DNA from: an uncultured Alphaproteobacteria bacterium
GTDB lineage: Bacteria > Pseudomonadota > Alphaproteobacteria > Bin95
Direction of reading: 5' to 3'
Assembly (NCBI GenBank): GCA_913060845.1
Contig: CAJXVF010000152.1
Location: 1-6,346, forward strand
DNA length: 6,346 bases
Of this stretch, positions 1 to 6,095 are shown piece by piece. Position 1 is the stretch's first letter, and each line of letters begins with the position of its first letter. The notes under the pieces were generated by a model, which saw only the letters and a program-made list of their open reading frames with translations, did not search any database and had not been told where the DNA came from. Position numbers and translations under genes: made by a program.

Positions 1-48
1 CGAGATGTAGAGAGGTCTCGTGGGCTCGGAGATGTGTATAAGAGACAG
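1..48. other. Illumina Nextera i7 adapter (artificial sequence)
   Basis: This stretch is library adapter, not genome. Bases 1-6 (CGAGAT) match the end of the P7 flow-cell segment. Bases 7-14 (GTAGAGAG) match an i7 index, which I recall as N707 in primer orientation. Bases 15-29 are GTCTCGTGGGCTCGG, the Nextera read-2 overhang. Bases 30-48 are AGATGTGTATAAGAGACAG, the 19-bp Tn5 mosaic end. All segments are contiguous and in the order of the commercial oligo, so this is untrimmed adapter assembled onto a contig end and not a resident transposon. A TAA in the adapter (39-41) artificially closes the reading frame of the following RTX gene. Confidence 0.98.
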
Positions 49-833
49 GTGCTAGGTTTGATCTGGCAGCAGCCAATGCAGATGCCGTGCGTTTCCAAGG
101 GACCGCCCCCACAACCGGGAAAATTGAGATCACGAACACCGAAGTGATTGAAGTGAACGGCAGGGGCTTCACCGAAACACTATCAATCAACGACATGTCG
201 GCCTCCACCGTCCAAGAGGTAGTCTTTAATGGCGGGGGCGGTGCCGATACCGTCAATGCAGAGAATACGAACGTCAAACTCACGTTCCTTGGCGGTTCTG
301 GAAATGACACAGCGCTTGGCGGTCGCGGCGCCGACAATCTACGCGGCGGCGATGGCGATGACACACTGCAGGGTCGGGATGGGGATGACCGCATTCTGGG
401 TGACAACGGCAATGACCAGATCACCGGCGACCGTGGCAATGACTTCATTGGCGGCAATTTTGGCAATAATAATCTGAACGGCGGCGATGGGGATGATCAG
501 CTATTCGGTAACCACGGCGATGACGTTCTGAACGCCGGCAATGGCAATGACTTCCTCTATGGCGGCGTTGGAAATGACGATTTCACAGGTGGTGACGGCA
601 ATGACCGGTTCTTGGCGGGCGCTGGCACAGACGTCATCCAAGATTTCCGCGCCGGGGCTGGCGTCGTTGATCAGCTTGACCTGACACCATTCACGTTCAC
701 GAACTTAGCGGAAATTCAGGCGATTACGACTGATACCGCTGGGGGTGCTGTCATCCAGATTTCGGCTACAGATACGATCCGGCTCGTTGGCGTCACCGAA
801 GCCAGCCTTGTGGAAGACGATTTCATTTTTTAG
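49..833 (+). CDS. RTX calcium-binding protein, 3' part (5' truncated)
   Basis: C-terminal portion of a secreted hemolysin-type (RTX) protein. The frame is open from the first genomic codon (51-53) back to the adapter, so the GTG at 87 is not a convincing start and the N-terminus with any catalytic or adhesive domain is missing. Numbering from that GTG, residues 1-47 form a beta-rich stretch, 48-56 (NGGGGADTV) is an isolated repeat, and 68-175 hold 12 tandem nonapeptides of the GGxGxDxUx type that bind calcium as a parallel beta-roll. Residues 176-187 (LAGAGTDVIQDF) cap the roll, and a non-repetitive tail of about 60 residues follows. It ends in DDFIF: acidic residues followed by hydrophobic ones, like serralysin-type C-terminal type I secretion signals. 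Export through an ABC/MFP/TolC-type system is therefore inferred; no transporter gene is in the window. The stop overlaps the stop of the convergent DUF2336 gene. Whether the protein was a protease, adhesin or S-layer-like protein cannot be told. Confidence 0.93.
288..611 (+). repeat. 12 tandem RTX nonapeptide repeats (27-bp period)
   Basis: Twelve contiguous nine-residue units run without a gap, beginning with LGGSGNDTA, LGGRGADNL, RGGDGDDTL and ending with YGGVGNDDF, TGGDGNDRF. At DNA level this is a degenerate 27-bp period rich in GGCGATGGC- and GGCAATGAC-like steps. Units 7-10 depart most from consensus (for example GGNFGNNNL lacks the Asp, and NAGNGNDFL has A for G). A separate single unit lies upstream at 228-254, split from the array by 11 residues. 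The units diverge at DNA level, which argues for an old array and not recent slippage expansion. Confidence 0.93.
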
Positions 834-1936
834 GCAGCAGCGGGCGCACGCAGCTGATCGATCAAATCATCCACGCCATTTACGGCTAAATGGTCGCCAA
901 GGTCTTCAAAATGGGTGAGCATCCGCTCGATCATGCGGGACTGGAAACGCGCGCGGTCCATCTCACAATCCTCAAAGCCAAGGTCTTTGGCTGTGGAAAT
1001 CGCTGCTACAATCAGTTCAGTCGACCGCTCTGGCGTCTTCGCCATTTGGCAAAGTTCTTGAACGCCAAGGGTTCCTGCGTCGTGGATCAACGAACGCGCA
1101 ACATCCAGTCTTAGCCCTGCAAGATTCGCCATTGCGTGCTCAAAGAACGCAAAGTCGCCGGAGACCAGGCCCCGAACAGCGAGATTGCAAGACAATCGAT
1201 CCGCTTTCACAAGATGCGCCACCATCTCCGCCGGGTCGGCGTGTTCATCCGCTAGGCTGATAAACGCCCGCTCCTCCGCCTGCGCGATGATATCTGCCGC
1301 GAGGTCCGGCGGCAGGTCCTTTCGGCTGCTCAGCTCCTGCAGCACATGATCTGAGACCAGCGTGATCATCCGCACCAGTACTGCTGGCGGCACGTCTACG
1401 CGCCGGGCCAATGGTGCTTGGACGCGATCACTATCGGTGAACTTGTCTAAGGCAGTCATCATGCCTGTTTCGGTTGGGCTGCTGCCTGCGTTCGCCAACA
1501 GCGTCGCAACCGTCTTTTCATCGCCGTGATCAATCAGCGCGTCACTCAAAACCGGACCGACTTGGTGACGCGTCGCCATGGCGCAGAGCTTCGCCTGCCC
1601 TTCACTCGCCGCCAGTTCCGCTAAATCTGCGTCAGACAATGCGCGGGAGAACCGCAGCACGGGCACCGCAACATCATCCACATCCCGCGCTAAGGCGAGT
1701 GCTACATCTTTCGGCAGGTCCGGCTCATGCTATAATTGTTGCGATACGGCTTTGCGCACCCTGATCGCTGCGTCATGGGCAAAAATACGCAAGATTTCCT
1801 CGACCATGTTTGTGGCTGTCGGATCAAGCGCCTTCGACTTGAACAATTCCGTGATCTTAATCGCGGTTAGTTCTCGGTTTTCCGAAGATGGATCAAGGAC
1901 AAGGTTATTGGCGTCGGCGACTGTCAAACTGCTCAT
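830..1936 (-). pseudogene. DUF2336 protein gene interrupted by in-frame amber codon
   Basis: One continuous frame of 369 codons including the stop matches the usual size (about 350-380 aa) and layout of DUF2336 (COG5330-like) proteins, which are alpha-helical, uncharacterised and mostly alphaproteobacterial. It starts at MSSLTVADAN (ATG at 1936-1934) and ends in APAAA. Codon 69 is TAG (1732-1730), between SQQL and HEPDLPKDVALALARDV; both flanks belong to the same domain and lie in the same frame, so a single substitution and not an indel breaks the gene. A residual product of 283 residues could start only at a GTG (1681-1679) with a poor ribosome site. Translation of the ATG form also has only a weak GGGA upstream. 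No membrane segment or signal peptide is evident. It lies 73 bp downstream of the aminotransferase on the same strand, so co-transcription is likely. Function is unknown. Alternatives to a true pseudogene are a base-call error, a strain variant or readthrough. Confidence 0.85.
1730..1732 (-). other. In-frame TAG at codon 69 of the DUF2336 gene
   Basis: On the minus strand the codons read CAA TTA TAG CAT GAG CCG GAC. The reading frame before and after the TAG is identical, and both sides carry recognisable DUF2336 sequence. No other stop is present in the remaining 299 codons. One substitution from a sense codon such as AAG, CAG or TTG would account for it. Confidence 0.9.
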
Positions 1937-2009
1937 GGCGCATCCCAGTTCAGGAGGTTCAACAGATAATGCAGCGAACTGCGTTGTGCCTACGTTAAGG
2001 TGGAAACCG

Positions 2010-3341
2010 TCAATTTGATGGGATTGCAGCGGGAATTGCGGCTGCCACGGCTTCAATGATCTCATCAATCTCAGCATCCGTAGCGATAAAGGGCGGAGCG
2101 AGCATGATATGGTCGCCATGCACGCCGTCAATTGTGCCGGGCATTGGATACACAACAACGCCGCGCGCCATGGCTTCTGCCTTGACCCGTTGATTGAGCT
2201 TCAAGGCTGGATCAAACGGTGCCTTCGTATCTAGATTTGTGACAAGTTCGATCCCCTGCAAAAGCCCCCTGCCCCGGATATCACCAACATTCGGGTGTTG
2301 CCCGAGCTTGGCCTCCAATCCAGCCATAAGCCGCTGACCTTGGCGCGATACGGCGGCGAGTAGATTGTCTGACCGGAGCGTCTTCTGCACGGCGAGTGCT
2401 GCGGCGCAGGCGATGGGGTGGCTCAAATATGTGTGTCCATGCTGAAACCCTCCAGACCCAAGCTTGAGAGCATCCGCGATATGGCCCGCAGATAGCATCG
2501 CCCCAATCGGCTGATAACCACCGCCTAAGCCTTTCGCGACAGTAATGATATCGGGCGCAACGCCCTCATCCGATATTGCAAACATCGCGCCGCAACGACC
2601 GCCGCCACACATGATCTCATCAGCGATAAAGAGCACGCCATACTGGTCACAGATCTCGCGGATACGGCGGAAATATCCAGGCGCTGGGGGCGCTGAGCCC
2701 AACGTAGCGCCGACGACGGGCTCTGCAATAAACGCAGCGACCGTATCTGGCCCAAGCCGCACCAGTTCCGTTTCAAGTTCATTCGCAACCCGGAGACCAT
2801 ATGCCTCCAGCGTTTCATCGTCCCGTTGGTCACGATAGGCATAGCAAGGGGCGATGTGGCTCGCCGCATCCATCAGAAGCGGTTTGTATGGTGCTTGACG
2901 CATCGCATTGCCGCCAACGGCAAGGGCGCCTAGGGTGTTGCCATGATAACTCTGCCGTCGCGCCACGAACCGGTATCGCTTGGGCTGCCCGATTTCTAGG
3001 AAATACTGGCGGGCAAGCTTTAAGGCGGATTCAACCGCTTCAGACCCGCTGGAAACAAAAAAAGCATGGGAGAGATCGCCCGGCGCGTCTTCTAGCAGCG
3101 CGTCGGCCAATTCCTCCATGGCGTCATGGGTAAAGGAGCCTGTGTGGAGATATTGCAGGCGGTCTATTGCTTCGTGCATCGCAGCCAGGATCGCGGGATG
3201 ACTATGGCCAAGGCAGGATACAGCGGCACCACCAGCAGCATCGATGAAATTACCGCCGTCTTCTGTGAAAATACGCAGGCCCTCGGCACGGACAGCTTTT
3301 GGCGGTGGTGCGGCTAGATTCCGATGTAGAACTTTGCTCAT
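2010..3341 (-). CDS. Class III PLP-dependent aminotransferase
   Basis: Cytosolic fold-type I, class III aminotransferase of 443 aa, a normal length. It would transfer an amino group from an amine or amino acid to a keto acid through pyridoxal phosphate. Visible landmarks are SSGSEAVESALKLARQYF (97-114, phosphate-binding SGS), YHG (132-134, ring-stacking Tyr), IAEPVVG (205-211), the cofactor Asp in ADEIMCGGGRCG (D241), the Schiff-base lysine in ITVAKGLGGGYQPIG (K270), and HGHTY (301-305), whose Thr304 contacts the phosphate of the partner subunit. The TGFGRTG-type segment of many relatives is here CGGGRCG. The ATG at 3341-3339 is supported by GGGGAGAGG (3355-3347 on the minus strand), with GGAG 8 nt before the start. 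It is probably the first gene of a unit with the DUF2336 gene and divergent from the LLM oxidoreductase. It is usually annotated as an aspartate aminotransferase-family protein; substrate (omega-amine, beta-amino acid, GABA or similar) is not determined. Confidence 0.95.
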   Translation of the reverse strand: MSKVLHRNLAAPPPKAVRAEGLRIFTEDGGNFIDAAGGAAVSCLGHSHPAILAAMHEAIDRLQYLHTGSFTHDAMEELADALLEDAPGDLSHAFFVSSGSEAVESALKLARQYFLEIGQPKRYRFVARRQSYHGNTLGALAVGGNAMRQAPYKPLLMDAASHIAPCYAYRDQRDDETLEAYGLRVANELETELVRLGPDTVAAFIAEPVVGATLGSAPPAPGYFRRIREICDQYGVLFIADEIMCGGGRCGAMFAISDEGVAPDIITVAKGLGGGYQPIGAMLSAGHIADALKLGSGGFQHGHTYLSHPIACAAALAVQKTLRSDNLLAAVSRQGQRLMAGLEAKLGQHPNVGDIRGRGLLQGIELVTNLDTKAPFDPALKLNQRVKAEAMARGVVVYPMPGTIDGVHGDHIMLAPPFIATDAEIDEIIEAVAAAIPAAIPSN

Positions 3342-3346
3342 ATCAT

Positions 3347-3355
3347 CCTCTCCCC
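3347..3355 (-). promoter_or_regulatory. Ribosome binding site of the aminotransferase
   Basis: GGGGAGAGG on the minus strand lies 5 nt before the ATG, with its internal GGAG 8 nt away. This strong Shine-Dalgarno sequence fixes the start at 3341. Confidence 0.8.
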
Positions 3356-3409
3356 AATGACGTTACTGATGATACTCTACCTAAGCCCAATTTAACGAGA
3401 GAGCTTCGG

Positions 3410-4366
3410 ATGGTTGATCTACCGCTTGATGACGTCACCCGTTTTGGCTTGCATTCCCGCTTGCCAAGCCCCGCCTATGCCCGTGAGCTTGTTGCGTTGG
3501 CGGAGGAGACTGGCCTCACCAGTATCGCTGTTGGCGATCATCTAGCGTTCGCATTGCCAATTGATGATTCCATTTTGGGCCTCGGCATGATCGCAACGCT
3601 TTCGGAGAAGATCACGATTGCGACTTCGGTCTATCTGCTGCCATTGCGCCATCCAGCCCTTGTCGCCAAGCAGACGATCACCCTTGCCCGCATGGCGCCA
3701 GGGCGGTTCATCTTTGGCGTCGGCGTCGGCGGTGAATTTCCAGGAGAGTTCGCGCTTGCTGGCATCCCACACAACGAACGGGGCGCGCGGCTGAACGAAG
3801 GTATTGAGATCGTTCGGAAATTGTGGACCGGTGAACCGGTCGCCCATGAAGGCCGATTTCACAGCTTTCCAGAGACACAGCTTCGCCCCGCGCCAGAACC
3901 TGCAGGCGGCCCGCCTATCTGGGTCGGTGGGCGCTCTAAGGCAGCAATAAAGCGGGCCGCCACGCTGTGCGATGGATGGATTTCCTACGTCGTGACACCA
4001 GAACAATATCGTGAGGGGCTGGAAGGGATCGCGCGAGAATATGCGACCACTGGCCGGGATCTCCCATCATATGGGTCCGCCCACCTGCTATTCTGTCGCC
4101 TGGATGACACTTATGAGGCCGCTTTCGACAGTGCCAATGCGCTGTTGTCTGAGCGCTATGCCATGGATTTCAGCCGGGCGACCAAGCGCTATGTCGCCCT
4201 CGGATCACCACAGGATGTTGCGGAGAAACTGTCTGAGTTCCATAAAGCAGGCGTGCGCTTCTTTGAATTTGATTTCCTTGGCACGCCGGAAGAACGGGTC
4301 GAGCAGACCCGCCGCTTTGCTAAGGAAGTCCGCCCGCTGCTTGATTTTGAATGGACGCAACCATGA
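3410..4366 (+). CDS. LLM-class (luciferase-like) flavin-dependent oxidoreductase
   Basis: A 318-aa TIM-barrel protein of the bacterial luciferase-like monooxygenase superfamily, using FMN or F420. Family signatures are the early strand RFGLHSRLP (11-19), the helix-strand AEETGLTSIAVGDHLAF (31-47), the core TSVYLLPLRHPALVAKQ (72-88), and LARMAPGRFIFGVGVGGEFP (92-111), characteristic of F420/FMN LLM enzymes. Next come a RLNEGIEIVRKLWTGEPVAHEGRFH block (127-151), PPIWVGGRSKAAIKRAATLCDGW (168-190), and the C-terminal barrel strand RFFEFDFLG (283-291). The frame is open further upstream to about 3299, but that would run into the divergent aminotransferase gene; ATG 3410, with a purine-rich GAGAGAG 6 nt before it, fits the family N-terminus. 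The stop overlaps the start of the dioxygenase gene (ATGA), so the two are probably translated from one message. Substrate is unknown. Whether the cofactor is FMN or F420 cannot be decided; most Alphaproteobacteria lack F420, so FMN is somewhat more likely. Confidence 0.92.
   Translation: MVDLPLDDVTRFGLHSRLPSPAYARELVALAEETGLTSIAVGDHLAFALPIDDSILGLGMIATLSEKITIATSVYLLPLRHPALVAKQTITLARMAPGRFIFGVGVGGEFPGEFALAGIPHNERGARLNEGIEIVRKLWTGEPVAHEGRFHSFPETQLRPAPEPAGGPPIWVGGRSKAAIKRAATLCDGWISYVVTPEQYREGLEGIAREYATTGRDLPSYGSAHLLFCRLDDTYEAAFDSANALLSERYAMDFSRATKRYVALGSPQDVAEKLSEFHKAGVRFFEFDFLGTPEERVEQTRRFAKEVRPLLDFEWTQP
4363..4366 (+). promoter_or_regulatory. ATGA stop/start overlap (translational coupling)
   Basis: The start ATG of the dioxygenase gene shares bases with the TGA stop of the LLM oxidoreductase gene. 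With no obvious ribosome site for the second gene, reinitiation by terminating ribosomes is the likely mode of translation. Confidence 0.75.
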
Positions 4367-5049
4367 TCTTTGTTATGCCTGGCGTACTGCCAACAAGTCT
4401 CCTCAATAAGCTGAAAGCAGCATTTGATGCAGGCTCATTCGTGGATGGCGCTCAAACGGTTGGCTCTACCAATACTAAGCGAAAGCGTAATGAGGAGATT
4501 CAAACTTCTAGTGCGCTACGTAAAGAGCTTTCAGACGAAGTTCGGCAAGCGCTTCTGGCCCATAATGACTTCAACCTGATCGCCCAACCGAAGCGCGTCG
4601 GCGATATCCTATTGAGCCGGTACCGCCAAGGCATGTTCTATGGCGATCACATCGACAATACCGTCATGGGCCGCGCCAGCGGCAACATCTGGCGATCAGA
4701 TCTATCATTCACATTGTTTCTAGCTGATCCTGATAGCTATGAGGGCGGTGAGCTTGAGCTGAACACAGACATGCGGCCAGAAAAGTTCAAGCTGCCATTC
4801 GGCCATATGGTGATATATTCAACACTCGTGCTGCATCGGGTTAATCCAGTTATCAGCGGCGAGCGGCGGGCAATGGTAGGATGGGCGCAAAGCATGGTTC
4901 GGGATCCAAACCAGCGGCAAGTGCTACTGGATATCGCGCAATCCATTGGTTTCATGCAAAATAACACCCGTGAAGGCACAGAACACCCTGAAGCCATCCG
5001 CCTGCAAAAAGCCTACGCGAATCTCCTAAGGATGTGGGCTGAAATCTAG
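4363..5049 (+). CDS. Fe(II)/2-oxoglutarate dioxygenase, PiuC/YbiX (PKHD-type) family
   Basis: Double-stranded beta-helix hydroxylase of 228 aa, the usual length of the PiuC/YbiX family, which couples 2-oxoglutarate decarboxylation to substrate oxidation. The iron triad is visible: His96 and Asp98 in MFYGDHIDNTVMG, and His158 in STLVLHRVNPV. The 2-oxoglutarate-binding arginine is in SGERRAMVGWAQSMVRD (R168 or R169). Further signatures are WRSDLSFTLFLADPDSYEGGEL (110-131) and LPFGHMVIYS (144-153), and the family's C-terminal helical tail follows. Start: ATG 4363, overlapping the LLM stop as ATGA, puts MIFVMPGVL at the N-terminus as in relatives; an in-frame ATG at 4351 would add four residues. 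No clear Shine-Dalgarno is present, consistent with coupling. Homologs are often next to TonB siderophore receptors and iron-regulated; no such gene is here, so a role in iron uptake is only a family-based possibility. The 3' end overlaps the methyltransferase by 24 bp. Confidence 0.94.
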   Translation: MIFVMPGVLPTSLLNKLKAAFDAGSFVDGAQTVGSTNTKRKRNEEIQTSSALRKELSDEVRQALLAHNDFNLIAQPKRVGDILLSRYRQGMFYGDHIDNTVMGRASGNIWRSDLSFTLFLADPDSYEGGELELNTDMRPEKFKLPFGHMVIYSTLVLHRVNPVISGERRAMVGWAQSMVRDPNQRQVLLDIAQSIGFMQNNTREGTEHPEAIRLQKAYANLLRMWAEI

Positions 5050-5775
5050 AGCAACGCCGCGCAGTGCTGCATCGGCTTCCGGCGTATAACTTCCATCGGG
5101 TTGATGCAGAACGAGGCCAGATGCCAACGCCAGCCGGCCACCCTTAGCCTTCCGCCCATGCACGATCACCCTGCGAGCCGCTTCGCCTGCTTTGGGCCAT
5201 AGCGGAAACACTGTCAGGCCGCCAAAATCATTCGCTGTAGCTGACGCCAAGATATCGCCCAGCCGGTCAGCCCGGTGAATAGTTGTTAGCCCGCCACCTG
5301 ATCTCAAGGCTGTTGCTGATGCCCGCACCCAATCATCCAAGCGTGCTTGGCCTTCAATCGTGGCGATGCGCTTAGCTGGGTCCATACCAGCATCATTGCC
5401 ACCATCGGCCAAATAAGGTGGGTTCATCATCACCTGATCATAGGTGCCAGCATCTGTGGGCAAATCCAGAACGTCACCCTGCAAGCATCGAACCCGGCCT
5501 TGAAAGCCATTCAGGTGGATATTCTCCAACCCAAGTTCTGCAAATTCTGGCTGTAACTCAACGCCATCGACCTGTGCATCGTTGACCCGGGCGGCCAACG
5601 CCAAGGCCGCCGCTGCGACGCCTGTGCCCAAATCCAGTGCCCGTTGGCCTGGCTGTAAGGGCGTCGCGGATGCAAGCAATGCAGCATCGATGGCGACACG
5701 GTAGCCACGCTTTGGCTGTTTCAGCCGCAGCCGCCCGCCAAGCCAAGCATCTTCCGATGTCTCAAAGGCCGTCAA
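5026..5775 (-). CDS. tRNA1(Val) A37 N6-methyltransferase-like protein (TrmN6/YfiC family)
   Basis: Cytosolic SAM-dependent methyltransferase of 249 aa. The N-terminal QPKRGYRVAIDAALLAS (20-36) is the family hallmark (QPxxGYRxxxDxxLLA). Motif I is ALDLGTGVAAAALALA (46-61), the acidic SAM-ribose residue is in VDGVELQPE (69-77), motif III-like QGDVLDLP spans 99-106, and the catalytic NPPY (118-121) is typical of enzymes that methylate an exocyclic amino group of adenine (or cytosine or glutamine). Its closest characterised relative modifies A37 in tRNA1(Val); target transfer to this protein is inferred. The start is a TTG (5775-5773) overlapping the TGA of the upstream DUF2007 gene as TTGA; there is no in-frame ATG before the conserved region and no clear ribosome site, so coupling is likely. 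The 3' end overlaps the convergent dioxygenase gene by 24 bp. Confidence 0.9.
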   Translation of the reverse strand: MTAFETSEDAWLGGRLRLKQPKRGYRVAIDAALLASATPLQPGQRALDLGTGVAAAALALAARVNDAQVDGVELQPEFAELGLENIHLNGFQGRVRCLQGDVLDLPTDAGTYDQVMMNPPYLADGGNDAGMDPAKRIATIEGQARLDDWVRASATALRSGGGLTTIHRADRLGDILASATANDFGGLTVFPLWPKAGEAARRVIVHGRKAKGGRLALASGLVLHQPDGSYTPEADAALRGVALDFSPHP

Positions 5776-5990
5776 GGCGCTGGTTTCACGGGATCATTGG
5801 TTTTAAGTATCCAGCGCGCGCGGCTGGCATCCTCGCTCGTGGTCAGCACTCGGCGTGGAATGGCGACACCTGAGCCTTCCAACATGTGAGTGTTAAGGTC
5901 CGCCAAAACAGCTTCGATCCCAGCGTCCGCCAGTGTCGCAATCGCCCAGGAAGCGCGGACTGGGTCACCCGTTCGTAGAACTTCTTGCAT
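5772..5990 (-). CDS. DUF2007 domain small protein
   Basis: A 72-aa soluble protein matching DUF2007 over nearly its full length: MQEVLRTGDPVRASWAIATL (1-20), then DAGIEAVLADLNTHMLEGSG (22-41), then the signature IPRRVLTTSEDASRARWIL (44-62). The family is described as putative signal-transducing and has a small ferredoxin-like alpha/beta fold; no biochemical role is established. The start is ATG 5990 with GGAG 9 nt upstream (6003-6000 on the minus strand). It lies first in a two-gene unit, with its stop overlapping the TTG start of the methyltransferase gene. It is divergent from the polyprenyl synthase gene across 105 bp. The order synthase / DUF2007 / methyltransferase is one I recall from several Alphaproteobacteria, which supports the identification. 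Confidence 0.9.
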   Translation of the reverse strand: MQEVLRTGDPVRASWAIATLADAGIEAVLADLNTHMLEGSGVAIPRRVLTTSEDASRARWILKTNDPVKPAP

Positions 5991-6095
5991 AGCCTTACTC
6001 TCCGCGACGCTTAGGACCGTTGACCAGCATGACTGTCAGCATATGCTCAACGCCACACGCGCACTATTTCACAGGCGCCCTCTGGAGTTCCAGCG
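5991..6095. promoter_or_regulatory. Divergent intergenic region, DUF2007 / polyprenyl synthase
   Basis: This 105-bp non-coding stretch separates two divergently transcribed genes and must hold promoters for both. On the plus strand TTGACC (6020-6025), a 16-bp spacer and TATGCT (6042-6047) form a plausible sigma70-type promoter about 50 bp ahead of the synthase start. A perfect 10-bp palindrome AGCATATGCT (6038-6047) covers the -10 element and could be chance or an operator. No comparably good promoter was recognised for the minus strand. Confidence 0.45.
6084..6087 (+). promoter_or_regulatory. Ribosome binding site deciding the TTG start of the polyprenyl synthase
   Basis: GGAG lies 8 nt before TTG 6096. 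The frame contains no ATG between an upstream TGA (6030-6032) and this point, so the site supports a TTG start. Confidence 0.7.

Noticed and set aside
30..48. Tn5/IS50-like mosaic end as a sign of a resident transposon
   Set aside because: It is preceded directly by the commercial read-2 overhang, an index and P7 sequence, so it is library adapter. No transposase or target duplication is present.
288..611. 27-bp periodicity as a CRISPR array or minisatellite
   Set aside because: The period is in phase with codons and encodes RTX nonapeptides. The units are degenerate and have no spacer structure.
87..833. RTX gene as a complete 248-aa protein starting at GTG 87
   Set aside because: The frame is open upstream to the adapter, there is no ribosome site before the GTG, and the N-terminal residues already lie within a repeat-associated domain. 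It is a truncated gene.
830..1681. Independent 283-aa gene starting at GTG 1681
   Set aside because: The same frame continues upstream through one TAG into 68 more DUF2336-like codons, so this is the rear part of one interrupted gene.
1730..1732. TAG as a pyrrolysine codon
   Set aside because: DUF2336 is not a methylamine methyltransferase, no pyl genes are in the window, and pyrrolysine is rare outside certain archaea and anaerobes. Mutation or error is far simpler.
1971..1982. Small inverted repeat GCAG-CGAA-CTGC as a terminator or regulatory hairpin between the aminotransferase and DUF2336 genes
   Set aside because: The stem is only 4 bp and no U tract follows on either strand, so it is not distinguishable from chance.
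1937..2158. N-terminal extension of the DUF2336 frame upstream of 1936
   Set aside because: The extension would overlap the end of the aminotransferase gene and its residues are unlike the family. MSSLTVADAN is the natural start.
3299..3409. Extension of the LLM oxidoreductase back to 3299
   Set aside because: It would overlap the start and ribosome site of the divergent aminotransferase, and the extra residues do not resemble the family N-terminus.
3542..4006. 154-aa minus-strand frame inside the LLM gene
   Set aside because: It is antisense to strongly conserved enzyme sequence, shows no family features of its own, and is typical of shadow frames in GC-rich coding DNA.
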